Assembly (NCBI GenBank): GCA_951812335.1
Contig: OX638293.1
Location: 2,246,731-2,310,730, forward strand
Direction: 5' to 3'
Length of the DNA stretch: 64,000 bases
Source: Rhodothermales bacterium
GTDB taxonomy: Bacteria > Bacteroidota > Rhodothermia > Rhodothermales > VXPQ01
The notes below the pieces were generated by a model. It was not told the origin of the DNA, did not search any database, and worked only from the letters and a program-made list of their open reading frames with translations. This document shows, piece by piece, positions 33,625 to 42,672 of this stretch (its first letter is position 1; the number at the start of each line of letters is the position of its first letter). Both the position numbers and the translations under genes were made by a program.

Positions 33625-36600
33625 TCAGAGCGCAGTGTCCCCGGCGCCGGACACAAACGCCTTCAGGACCGCATCATTCTGCGCAACCACCATAATCGGG
33701 CCCATTGCAGTAACGATGCGAACCATGCCACGCACTACCCCGGGCGTTAAAAAACCGCTCCGGGAAGCGGAAACGCTTTCCCAGGTCATCCCGCCGCGAT
33801 GCAACAAAAGAAGCCCGCGCCCCCCGTTGTAACGGCCCCACTGCACGCGCGTCTCGAAAGCATTCCCTGCAAGGAGCATATCCGTCTGTCCATCGCCGTC
33901 CACATCCTCGAAAAGGATGGCGTGCACCGGAGCAAACTGTGCTTCTACAGGCAATTCCCGAACCCGGAACCGGCCTTCTCCGGTGTTCTCGAAGACGCTG
34001 CTTGAAAATCGGAAGGCCTCCAGCCTGAGCACGGGCTCCACCTCGGAAAAAACATCGTCCAGCGTGGCGCGAGCGTACGAAGCATAATCCGGGAATTGCC
34101 GGGCAAGCAACGGAATTTCCTCCAGCAATTCGTCTCGCCAGGGCACGGGACGCCTTTGCTCGCCCATGTAATATCCCATGACGAATTCGGAGCGCCCATC
34201 CGCGCCGAAATCTGCGGAATACACCGCGGCGGGTTTGTCCGGACCGGCCTGCATTTGTGCATTTAACCCCCGGTTACCTGCAACCAGATCGATATCGCCG
34301 TCGCCGTCCAGATCCTGCGCGCGCAGAACATTCCACCAGCCCGCCGTACCGGCGAAACCCGATTCGGAAGCGGGTATCTCGGCCCATTCTCCGGTGTACC
34401 GGAACGCCCGAATCGGCATCCACTCTCCCGCCAGAACCAGTTCGGCGCGCCGGTCTCCATCCATATCCATCCATAGGGCGTCGGTCACCATCCCCGGCGC
34501 ACGCAACGCTTCCGGCGTGACATCCGCGAACGTTCCCCCCGTATTCTCCAGCAGATAACTTTGCGGAGCGAGGGGGTAGCGACCCGGAAGCGCCCGACCG
34601 CCCACAAACAGATCGAGGTCGCCATCCATGTCGAAATCGTGCGCCGCTACCGTACCTCCGCTGCTATGCAAGGCGGGCAAGGCTTGTGCGGCATGGACGT
34701 ACACGCCGGCGCCGTGATTGACGTACAGGCGATCCTGATAAACCGACATATCCTCCGCCTCGAACGATCCGCCGCTGACCACATAAAGGTCCTTATCGCC
34801 GTCGCCGTCCGCATCCATAAACAGGGCGTCCGTATCCTCATAGCCGCTATGCGCTTCGAAAGCCGCGGCGGTACCCCGGCGAAACGATCCGTCGGGGTGC
34901 TGCAAAAAAAGCGCCCCGGACTGGCTCCGTGCTCCGCCGACGAATACATCCTCCAGTCCGTCTCCGTCCGCATCGCCGGTCGCCAGCGCCGGCCCCTGGC
35001 GCGACAACATATGCGGGAGAAGACGCTCGCGCTCGAAATCGACGAACGGATTCTCTTCATGAACGAACTGCAGCCCCCTCACATCCGGCGCCTCCACGAA
35101 AAACGGAGGGACTTGCAGGGATTCCCGTTCATCCGGCGCCTCGGAATCGGCGTCCCGGCGATACAGCGTAACCGTTCGATTCGCGGGCACGCCCTGCATC
35201 CGCTGGCGCGCCCCATCCGGCCACATCACTTCAAGATCGACCTGCTCCAATTCCCCCAGGCCGAAAAAAAGCACCGGCTCCACGGACGACAAATACCCCC
35301 GCACCGGGTTCATATCCCGGTAAAACCGCTGCCCTCCCCCCGTCGCCTCGACCACAGCACCGATCCCGAACCGGTTGCCTTCCGGGCCTTCGAAGCGAAC
35401 CTTCAGGTAATGCCCCGTGTCAAGGCGGTCCGCATCGTTGCGATAAACAAAGGCTTCCGCATTGATGTTGTTCACCACAAGATCGATATCTCCATCGTCG
35501 TCCAGATCGGCATACGCTGCGCCGTTCGACAAGGAAGCCTCGCCCATACCCCAGTCCCGCGTCTTGTCTGAAAAGACGATTCCCGATTCGTTTCGATAGA
35601 TATAATTTCTCAACAGCGTGGAAGGCATTTGCCGGACCATTTCCAACGAAGACAAGGCTTCCCCCCGGGCACTCGCCTCCTTGTGCGCATTCACCAGCGT
35701 ATGCCGGAGAAAATCGAGATCCGTGTAATCGCGCATATAGCCATTCGTGACGAAAAGGTCGTTACGGCCATCGAGATCGAAGTCGGCCAGCAGCGCCGAC
35801 CAACTCCAGTCGGTATTCGAAACGCCCGCGATTTGTCCAATTTCCGTAAAAGCCCCATCTCCCCGGTTCAGGTGCAGCATATTGCGCATATACTGCTCGT
35901 GAAACCCCTGATTCCGAAAGTCTTCGTAAAACACATGATCTTCCGGCCCTCGCAGCACTTTCTGCCGGAAATGATCTTCGGCCAGCATATCCAGCGTCAC
36001 GATATCGGGCAATGCATCGTTGTTTACATCGGCGATGTCGGCCCCCATGGACGAGTAGGACGTATGGGTCAGAAAAGAGCGTACGGATTCGGTAAAGGTC
36101 CCGTCCCCGTTGTTCACGTACAGGTAATCGTCCTCGATATAGTCGTTGGAAACGTAGAGGTCGGACCAGCCGTCCCGGTTCACATCGCCAACGATCGCAC
36201 TGAGTCCGAACCCAAGCGGATTGCCGATGACGCCCGCCGCCTCGCTCACGTCCGTAAACGATCCGCCGTCGTTCCGGTACAGTTTGTCGCCGGCAAGGGG
36301 GTCGCGGCCACTCCGCATATAGTCCACATCGAAGCGGCTCAAACGCCGGATCGAATGATTCAGCAGATACAAATCCAGGTCGCCATCCCGGTCGTAATCG
36401 AACAGGGCCGCGTGGTTTGAATAGGCAGGATCGTCGAGACCGTATTCCGCCGCCCGTTCGGTAAACGTCCCATCCCCGTTGTTGACGTACAAGGCGTTCC
36501 GGCGACGATCCGTGCTTACCCGACCCGATTTGCACACATAGATGTCCAGATGTCCATCCCCATTGATATCCGCCATCGTCACGCCGGTTGTCCAACTGAA

Positions 36601-36936
36601 TTCGCTCGCAAGACCCGCCTCCTCCGTAACGTCTTCGAACACCAGCCCGCCTCGGTTGAGATACAGACGATCCTGATCGATGTTGGCCGAGAAATACAGA
36701 TCGGGCAGGCCATCGCCATTCACATCGCCGGCGGCCACACCGCCTCCATTATAGAAGTATTCGTACTCCAGCACATTAAACCCGTCCCGTTCTTCAATCC
36801 TGTTCGTGAAGGCAATGCCCGTCTCGCCGGCGGACAAGCGCGTAAAGAGTGGAGGCGCCGCAGCATCTTCGCCCGCCGGGCCGCCGCACGCAGTACACAG
36901 GCACAAAAGAAATGAAAGCGGAGTAACGCGCTTCAT
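33625..36936 (-). CDS. FG-GAP/VCBS repeat lipoprotein with ASPIC-UnbV domain (CRTAC1-like)
   Basis: 1,103 residues from the ATG at 36936 (signal peptide 'TPLSFLLCLCTACGG' with lipobox Cys). Numerous FG-GAP units with calcium-binding DxNxDGxxD loops, e.g. 'GDVNGDGLPDLYFSANI', 'ADINGDGHLDIYVC', 'DYDRDGDLDLYLLN', 'ADLDDDGDIDLVVNN', 'HDFDMDGDLDLFVGG'. They form one seven-bladed propeller in the first half and another in the second half. Between them is an ASPIC/UnbV domain: 'RDMNPVRGYLSSVEPVLFFG' and 'VDLEVMWPDGARQRM'. Such proteins are calcium-dependent surface proteins often linked to SusCD-type uptake. No SusCD is adjacent here. The 160 bp after its stop show nothing. Confidence 0.9.
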   Translation of the reverse strand: MKRVTPLSFLLCLCTACGGPAGEDAAAPPLFTRLSAGETGIAFTNRIEERDGFNVLEYEYFYNGGGVAAGDVNGDGLPDLYFSANIDQDRLYLNRGGLVFEDVTEEAGLASEFSWTTGVTMADINGDGHLDIYVCKSGRVSTDRRRNALYVNNGDGTFTERAAEYGLDDPAYSNHAALFDYDRDGDLDLYLLNHSIRRLSRFDVDYMRSGRDPLAGDKLYRNDGGSFTDVSEAAGVIGNPLGFGLSAIVGDVNRDGWSDLYVSNDYIEDDYLYVNNGDGTFTESVRSFLTHTSYSSMGADIADVNNDALPDIVTLDMLAEDHFRQKVLRGPEDHVFYEDFRNQGFHEQYMRNMLHLNRGDGAFTEIGQIAGVSNTDWSWSALLADFDLDGRNDLFVTNGYMRDYTDLDFLRHTLVNAHKEASARGEALSSLEMVRQMPSTLLRNYIYRNESGIVFSDKTRDWGMGEASLSNGAAYADLDDDGDIDLVVNNINAEAFVYRNDADRLDTGHYLKVRFEGPEGNRFGIGAVVEATGGGQRFYRDMNPVRGYLSSVEPVLFFGLGELEQVDLEVMWPDGARQRMQGVPANRTVTLYRRDADSEAPDERESLQVPPFFVEAPDVRGLQFVHEENPFVDFERERLLPHMLSRQGPALATGDADGDGLEDVFVGGARSQSGALFLQHPDGSFRRGTAAAFEAHSGYEDTDALFMDADGDGDKDLYVVSGGSFEAEDMSVYQDRLYVNHGAGVYVHAAQALPALHSSGGTVAAHDFDMDGDLDLFVGGRALPGRYPLAPQSYLLENTGGTFADVTPEALRAPGMVTDALWMDMDGDRRAELVLAGEWMPIRAFRYTGEWAEIPASESGFAGTAGWWNVLRAQDLDGDGDIDLVAGNRGLNAQMQAGPDKPAAVYSADFGADGRSEFVMGYYMGEQRRPVPWRDELLEEIPLLARQFPDYASYARATLDDVFSEVEPVLRLEAFRFSSSVFENTGEGRFRVRELPVEAQFAPVHAILFEDVDGDGQTDMLLAGNAFETRVQWGRYNGGRGLLLLHRGGMTWESVSASRSGFLTPGVVRGMVRIVTAMGPIMVVAQNDAVLKAFVSGAGDTAL

Positions 36937-37289
36937 GCGGGACGTGGTCGTGAGGCCGAACAATATCGTTAATGAAGGTCGAGACACAAACGTATTGCAC
37001 CGTATCCGGTTGCAATGCGAGACTATGTGCCGGATAGTTTCTCGCACACGGCCAGCGCAAAATCGGAGCCTGCTTCCGTAAACGCGCAGAGCATAATCAT
37101 TGCGGGCGATCCCGCCTCGTCATTACAGTGCATGCGCCCGCCGCAAGCGCCGGAAGAGACATTTCGTCAACCGGTAACGCCCGCTAATACCCCCACAATT
37201 CACACATGAAACACGCCCTATGGAGTATCTTGTAAAGGGCTGTTTTTTTGCCCGGATATTTCCAAACCTTCATTTTCCCTATTCCCTTC

Positions 37290-38369
37290 ATGAGCGACGT
37301 ACTTACTGCCCGCACCGCCGATGTTCTCGGCGATGAAGCCGCCTACCTGCTCGACCACGAGTGCACCACCATCCCCAAAGAAAATCTGTATCTGCCGGGG
37401 GCCGACTTCGTAGACCGCGTATGGATCGGATCGGATCGTAAGCCGCGCGTGCTGGGCGCCATGCAGCAGCTTTTCAACACGGGGCGGCTCGGCGGCACGG
37501 GATATCTTTCGATTCTTCCGGTGGACCAGGGCATCGAGCACGGCGCCGGCGCATCGTTCGCCAAAAACCCGGCCTACTTCGATCCCGAGAAAATCGTCGA
37601 ACTCGCGATCGAGGGCGGTTGCAATGCGGTTGCTTCAACGTTCGGCGTCCTCGGAGCGGTGGCGCGTAAATACACGCACAAGATTCCGTTTATCCTGAAA
37701 TTCAACCACAACGAACTGCTTACCTACCCGAATACGTACGACCAGATTCTCTTCGCGCAGATCGAGGATGCGTACGAAATGGGCTGTGTGGGCGTGGGCG
37801 CCACCGTGTATTTCGGCTCGGCGGATTCCAACCGGCAGCTCCGGGAAGTCTCGGAAGCCTTCTCTGCAGCCCATGAGCTCGGGATGACAACCATTTTGTG
37901 GTGTTACGTCCGGAATTCCGCCTTCAACCAGAACGGCGTGAATCACGAATCCAGCGCCGACCTGACCGGACAGGCCAACCACCTTGGCGTAACCGTCGAG
38001 GCCGATATCATCAAGCAGAAGCAACCGGAGCAGAACGGAGGGTTGCAGGCGATGAATATGGGTGCCTCGAGTTACGGAAAACTGGACGAGCGCATGTTCA
38101 CCGAGCTATCGAGCGATCACCCCATCGACCTGACGCGCTACCAGGTGGCCAACTGCTACATGGGGCGGTGCGGCCTGATCAACTCCGGCGGCGGTTCAGG
38201 CCAGAATGACTTGCAGCAAGCCGTACGGACCGCGGTCGTCAACAAGCGCGCCGGCGGTATGGGATTAATTTCCGGACGCAAGGCCTTCCAGAAACCATTG
38301 CATGAAGGCGTCGAAATTCTGAATGCCATCCAGGACGTATACCTCGACGACGACGTAACGATCGCATAG
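37290..38369 (+). CDS. fbaB: class I fructose-bisphosphate aldolase
   Basis: 359 residues from the ATG at 37290. DhnA/FbaB-type class I aldolase: '[20 protein letters not shown]' (catalytic Asp), '[19 protein letters not shown]', '[17 protein letters not shown]' (Schiff-base Lys region), '[17 protein letters not shown]' and '[13 protein letters not shown]'. The C-terminal half contains a longer segment ('[20 protein letters not shown]') typical of this bacterial subgroup. It cleaves fructose-1,6-bisphosphate in glycolysis or forms it in gluconeogenesis. A GGGC-T7-GCCC structure at about 37237-37253 lies upstream. It stands between two giant FG-GAP lipoproteins; the second starts 56 bp downstream. 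Confidence 0.93.
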   Translation: MSDVLTARTADVLGDEAAYLLDHECTTIPKENLYLPGADFVDRVWIGSDRKPRVLGAMQQLFNTGRLGGTGYLSILPVDQGIEHGAGASFAKNPAYFDPEKIVELAIEGGCNAVASTFGVLGAVARKYTHKIPFILKFNHNELLTYPNTYDQILFAQIEDAYEMGCVGVGATVYFGSADSNRQLREVSEAFSAAHELGMTTILWCYVRNSAFNQNGVNHESSADLTGQANHLGVTVEADIIKQKQPEQNGGLQAMNMGASSYGKLDERMFTELSSDHPIDLTRYQVANCYMGRCGLINSGGGSGQNDLQQAVRTAVVNKRAGGMGLISGRKAFQKPLHEGVEILNAIQDVYLDDDVTIA

Positions 38370-38425
38370 GTTGCCGGAAACAACCGCAGCTCACCCGGAA
38401 GCACGTTCCCGATTCTTCCGATCTC

Positions 38426-41400
38426 ATGACAAGGCACCCAGGCGCCTCGCTCGTTTCCCGATTTGCAGCGGGATATGCCGTTTCCCCGGCTATCTTGCTT
38501 GCCGTTCTTATCGGAGCATGCGGCGGCCCGAACCTTCCGGAACCGGATTCCGAAACGTATCGCGAGACCGTCTCCGCCTTCTATAAGGGACTGGCGGCCA
38601 TCGAGTCCGGGACCGACCGACAAGGCGAGGAAAATTTGCTAAGGGTAACGGAGCTGGCGCCGGGAGAACCCGCCGCGTGGATCAATCTCGGACTGCTCGC
38701 CATGCGCCGGAACGAATATGCGCTCGCCTCAGAGTACCTCAAGGAGGCGCAAACCCTCGCGCCGGAGAACAGCGTCATACGTCTTCTGCTCGGCCTGTTC
38801 GAAAAAAGTCAGGGAAACGTCGCAGAAACCACTGTCCACCTGCGGGAGGCCGTGGCCCTGGATTCGACGAATGCCAGGGCGTTGTATGCGCTGGCCGAAC
38901 ATCTGACGGACACCGGAAGCGACGAAGCGACGGCCTTACTGGATGCGCTCCTGAAGGTGTATCCGGATAATCTGGCTGCTCTGCTACGGCGCGCCGGTGC
39001 GGCAGCGGCTTCCGGCGACGCCGATGCAATCCGGAATACGCTGGCGCATATCGAAACCTTGTCCGCATCCTGGCCGGACGAAGCTCTCGAACAACTGGCC
39101 GGCGCCACAGGCGCGGTATCCGATCCGGATTCACCCGACTTCGCCGCGGCAACCACCCATATCGCTTTTGTGCGGAATGTGCTCCTGCGGGTTTCCTCGT
39201 ATCGCCAGGACCTGCGGGCCATCCAGACGCCCGCCGAACAGGTAGGCGATCTGGTGACTGGCTTCCTGCGACTGGAAGCCCCGCCCCCCGCCATCGCACC
39301 GCGCGACGACCGGTTGACATTCACGCAACAAGCGCTGAATATCAAGGAAGGTCCCTGGCGCAGCATGGCCGTGTTCTCGCCGGCAGCAGGCATCGATGAG
39401 AACACGGACGGCAACGAAACGAACGTGCCCGGCATCGCGCTGGCTATTGCCGACGACCACACTGTGCACCTTCCAAACGGCCAGGCTCTCGATTTTCCCG
39501 GAGGAGGCGTAGCGCCCGGACCGCATGGTATCGCCGGCATCGATTACGACTACGACTTCACCATGGACCTCGCGCTGGCCGGAAGCGGCGGTTTGCGCAT
39601 GTTCCGGCAGGACAGCACGGGGACCTTTACGGAAACGACCTCGCAGCTCGGGTTGCCCGAGGCCATCCTGAATGCCTCCCTGGCAGGCGTCTGGGCCGCC
39701 GACCTCGATCTTGAAGGCGATGTCGATCTGTTGCTGGCCCGCCACGAAGGCCCCAGCCTTGCCCTGCGAAACAACGGCGACGGCGCCTTCGCGCCCCTGG
39801 ATCTTTTCGGGGACGTCGAAGCGCTGCGGAGCTTCGCCTGGGGAGATTTCGACGGCGACGGAGATCCGGACGCCGCGCTCGTGGATGCACATGGAAATCT
39901 GCATCTTTTCGCCAACCGGCGGAGCGGGCTTTTCGAGCGGCAATCTTCGGCAACGGCGACCCTCCTCGCCGTTGAAGCAGCGGACCTGAACGGCGACGCC
40001 ATCGTCGATCTCGCGGCGCTGCAAGGGGACGGAACGGTTCTGCAACTTTCGACCACTGGCGAAGATGCGAAAGCAACATGGTCTTCGAAAGAAATCGCCC
40101 GCTGGGAAGACATCCCTGCCGGCATTGCCCCCGGCGCTGCCCGGCTTTTTACGGTGGACCTCGATAACAACGGCGGACTGGACCTTGTCGCGGGCACCCC
40201 CGCAGGCGCCCGCATCTGGCTGCGGGATGCGGACGAAACGAACGGCGGACGCCGGGGCGGAACCCTCCACCCGACGGATCACGCCATCGCTGCACACCTC
40301 TTTGCCGTGGCGGATCTGTCCGCAAACGGGCGGCTCGATCTGCTTGGATTATCCGAAGCGGGACAGCCTGTGCGACTCGAAAACGAGGGAAGCATGCCCT
40401 ACCACTGGAAACAGATGCACTTGCGCGCCGCCGAAGCGGTAGGCGACCAGCGCATCAATTCGTTCGGGATCGGGGGCGAAGTGGAAATCCGAGCGGGTTT
40501 GTCTTTCCAGAAACAGGTCATCCAGGGTCCCGTCGTGCATTTCGGGCTGGGTACGCACGCCGTCGCGGATGTAGCCCGTATCGTATGGCCCAACGGCAGC
40601 GTACAGGCCGAGTTCGATCTGCTCTCCGGGGAAGTCGTGCTGGCGCAGCAGCGGCTCAAGGGGTCGTGCCCATGGCTCTTCGCATGGAACGGGGAGAAGA
40701 TAGACTTCGTCACCGATTTCATCTGGCGCTCGCCGCTGGGGCTCAAGATCAACGCACAGGAAACGGCGGGGGTCATGACCACAGAAGACTGGGTCAAAAT
40801 TCGCGGCGACCGGTTGGCGCCCCGCCCCGGCGAGAACGGCGCGCCCCCCTGGTACGATGTGCGGATTACGGCGGAACTGTGGGAGACGCATTTCTTCGAT
40901 CATGTTTCGCTCCTCGTCGTCGATCATCCCGACGATACCGAGGTCTACGTGGACGAGCGGTTTGCTTTCCCGCCCCCTGAAATGAAGGTGCATGTGACCG
41001 CAAAACCCCATCCGGTCACGCAGGCATGGGACGACCTGGGCAACGACGTGACCGACCTCCTCGACACGGAAGACGGGCGATACCTTGCCACGTTCGGACA
41101 CGGGCAGTACCAGGGCGTCACGCGGGATCACTACGTGGAACTGGCGCTGGAAAACATTCCGGAGGATGCGTCGCAGGGCGGTCCGATCTGGCTCGTGGCC
41201 TCCGGCTGGATTTATCCCACGGACAGCTCGATCAATGTAGCGCTCGGACAAGGATCGCATACCCCGCCGCAGGGCCTGCGGCTTGAAGCCTCCGACGGAC
41301 AGGGCGGCTGGCGAATCATCCACCCCAACCTCGGCTTCCCCGCCGGCAAGACCAAGACGGTCCTCATAGACATCACGGAGGTGTTTGCGGGTGAGCAAGG

Positions 41401-42010
41401 AGCCGGCGCGCCGAATGCGTCCGATCCTGTTCGCCTGCGCCTGCATACGAACCTCGAAATCTACTGGGACGCCTTTGCGTGGGCCGTCGGACAGCCCGAT
41501 ACAGAGACCACGACCCGGCGTCTGGCGCCCGATGCGGCGGATCTGCGCTACCGGGGCTTTTCGGAAACGTACGAAGCGGACGCCTTCTCGCCGGAACTGC
41601 CCGTCTACGACGAGTTGGCCGCAACCGGTCAGATCTGGCGCGACCTCGTCGGGTATCACACACGGTTCGGCGATGTACGAGAATTGCTCGCAGCCGTGGA
41701 TGACCGGTACGTGATCATGAATGCGGCCGACGAAATGGCTTTCCGGTTCGGGGCCCCGCCGCCTCCGCCGGAAGGATGGACCCGCGATTTCGTACTGATC
41801 GGGGACGGGTGGGTGAAGGACGGCGACTACAACACGGGCTTCTCCAAAACGGTGCTACCCCTCCCCTCCCATGACGACGCAGCCTACGCCACGCCTCCGG
41901 GACGGCTCGAAGACGATCCTGTGTACCGCCGCTTCCCGGACGACTGGACGCGGTATCACACCCGCTACGTCACGCCGGAGCGCTTCCAGGGGGCGATGCG
42001 GGTGGAATAA
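38426..42010 (+). CDS. TPR plus FG-GAP/ASPIC-UnbV giant lipoprotein
   Basis: 1,194 residues. Signal peptide with lipobox 'ILLAVLIGACGG'. Residues about 45-215 are tetratricopeptide repeats ('AWINLGLLAMRRNEYALASEYLKEA', 'VIRLLLGLFEKSQGN', 'ARALYALAEHLTDTGSDEAT'). A VCBS/FG-GAP propeller follows ('DYDYDFTMDLALAG', 'ADLDLEGDVDLLLA', 'GDFDGDGDPDAALVD', 'VDLDNNGGLDLVAG'), then an ASPIC/UnbV domain ('GVEVEIRAGLSFQKQVIQG'-like, 'VARIVWPNGSVQAEFDL'). The last 430 residues are a conserved beta-rich region ('GSCPWLFAWNGEKIDFVTDF', 'WYDVRITAELWETHFFDH') seen in similar proteins. Probably an outer-membrane scaffold or receptor. It may share a transcript with fbaB, but the metabolic link is unclear. Confidence 0.88.
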   Translation: MTRHPGASLVSRFAAGYAVSPAILLAVLIGACGGPNLPEPDSETYRETVSAFYKGLAAIESGTDRQGEENLLRVTELAPGEPAAWINLGLLAMRRNEYALASEYLKEAQTLAPENSVIRLLLGLFEKSQGNVAETTVHLREAVALDSTNARALYALAEHLTDTGSDEATALLDALLKVYPDNLAALLRRAGAAAASGDADAIRNTLAHIETLSASWPDEALEQLAGATGAVSDPDSPDFAAATTHIAFVRNVLLRVSSYRQDLRAIQTPAEQVGDLVTGFLRLEAPPPAIAPRDDRLTFTQQALNIKEGPWRSMAVFSPAAGIDENTDGNETNVPGIALAIADDHTVHLPNGQALDFPGGGVAPGPHGIAGIDYDYDFTMDLALAGSGGLRMFRQDSTGTFTETTSQLGLPEAILNASLAGVWAADLDLEGDVDLLLARHEGPSLALRNNGDGAFAPLDLFGDVEALRSFAWGDFDGDGDPDAALVDAHGNLHLFANRRSGLFERQSSATATLLAVEAADLNGDAIVDLAALQGDGTVLQLSTTGEDAKATWSSKEIARWEDIPAGIAPGAARLFTVDLDNNGGLDLVAGTPAGARIWLRDADETNGGRRGGTLHPTDHAIAAHLFAVADLSANGRLDLLGLSEAGQPVRLENEGSMPYHWKQMHLRAAEAVGDQRINSFGIGGEVEIRAGLSFQKQVIQGPVVHFGLGTHAVADVARIVWPNGSVQAEFDLLSGEVVLAQQRLKGSCPWLFAWNGEKIDFVTDFIWRSPLGLKINAQETAGVMTTEDWVKIRGDRLAPRPGENGAPPWYDVRITAELWETHFFDHVSLLVVDHPDDTEVYVDERFAFPPPEMKVHVTAKPHPVTQAWDDLGNDVTDLLDTEDGRYLATFGHGQYQGVTRDHYVELALENIPEDASQGGPIWLVASGWIYPTDSSINVALGQGSHTPPQGLRLEASDGQGGWRIIHPNLGFPAGKTKTVLIDITEVFAGEQGAGAPNASDPVRLRLHTNLEIYWDAFAWAVGQPDTETTTRRLAPDAADLRYRGFSETYEADAFSPELPVYDELAATGQIWRDLVGYHTRFGDVRELLAAVDDRYVIMNAADEMAFRFGAPPPPPEGWTRDFVLIGDGWVKDGDYNTGFSKTVLPLPSHDDAAYATPPGRLEDDPVYRRFPDDWTRYHTRYVTPERFQGAMRVE

Positions 42011-42116
42011 ATCCGTTAGAATCAGGGGCTGGGCTATCCGGGCCATGGCCCTCAAAGAGGAAGGGTGCAGGCAAGATAGAGAACGGAAGACCCGCCACAG
42101 AGATGCTCAACGCTTC

Positions 42117-42251
42117 TCAAAAGGCATAGCGGAGCCCCAAGTCAATTGTCCTTCCGTAACTTTGTCGTAACCCAACGGCTTTCGTCTCGTCGAGAAACCG
42201 GTTGATATCTTCCGATTTCGTTATGTTGCCGACATTCGGATAGATGTCCAA
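42117..42251 (-). pseudogene. C-terminal relic of a TonB-type outer-membrane receptor
   Basis: 44 codons, too short to stand alone: 'DIYPNVGNITKSEDINRFLD', 'ETKAVGLRQSYGRTIDLGLRYAF'-type end with a final Phe, the beta-signal of the last barrel strand. The upstream frame is closed at 42252. Such endings are typical for carboxypeptidase-regulatory-like/TonB-dependent receptors of this group. The rest of the gene is missing. Confidence 0.65.
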
Positions 42252-42330
42252 TCAACCCGAACCAACTCTGGCTTCATGACCGGGGTGTTACACCTCGTCG
42301 TTTTGCGATGGAAGGCATCGAAGGAGCGTA

Positions 42331-42672
42331 TTAGTCGAAGGGCGCCGCATAGTGCGTCTTCGTCACCGACACCGAATTCGCGGGACTGGCCGAATCGCTA
42401 ACGATCAGTCTAACACCGCCACCGTGTCCGCCGCAGAGTCTTGCGCCCCGTCGTTCACCATCAGCGTGAACGTCAGCACCGAGTTCGACAGAAGCTGCGT
42501 CGGCGCCGTGAACGTCGGCGACTGCGCCGTGGTACTCGACAGCATAGTCCCCGCCGGAGCCGTCCAGGCGTAGATCAGCGATGCGCCCTCAGGGTCCGGA
42601 TAGCGTCACCGTCGCTCCCTCCGCAACCGTTTGGTCGGTGTCTGCGTTGGCCGTCGGCGCGTCATTTGCTGA
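42331..42672 (-). pseudogene. frameshifted Ig/PKD-like domain relic downstream of the LRR gene
   Basis: Minus-strand translation in three successive frames gives one coherent surface-protein tail: 'SANDAPTANADTDQTVAEGA', then after a shift near 42600 'EGASLIYAWTAPAGTMLSST', 'TFTAPTQLLSNSVLTFTLMV' and 'NDGAQDSAADTVAV', then after another shift near 42407 'LIVSDSASPANSVSVTKTHY' and a stop at 42331. The region joins the LRR gene (shift at about 42672). Either the LRR protein once continued into this domain, or two genes were fused and decayed. Confidence 0.7.

Noticed and set aside
33429-33656. Small minus-strand ORF between the DUF5916 and FG-GAP genes
   Set aside because: Overlaps the 3' end of the lipoprotein gene, has no recognisable domain, and could be chance in a GC-rich spacer.
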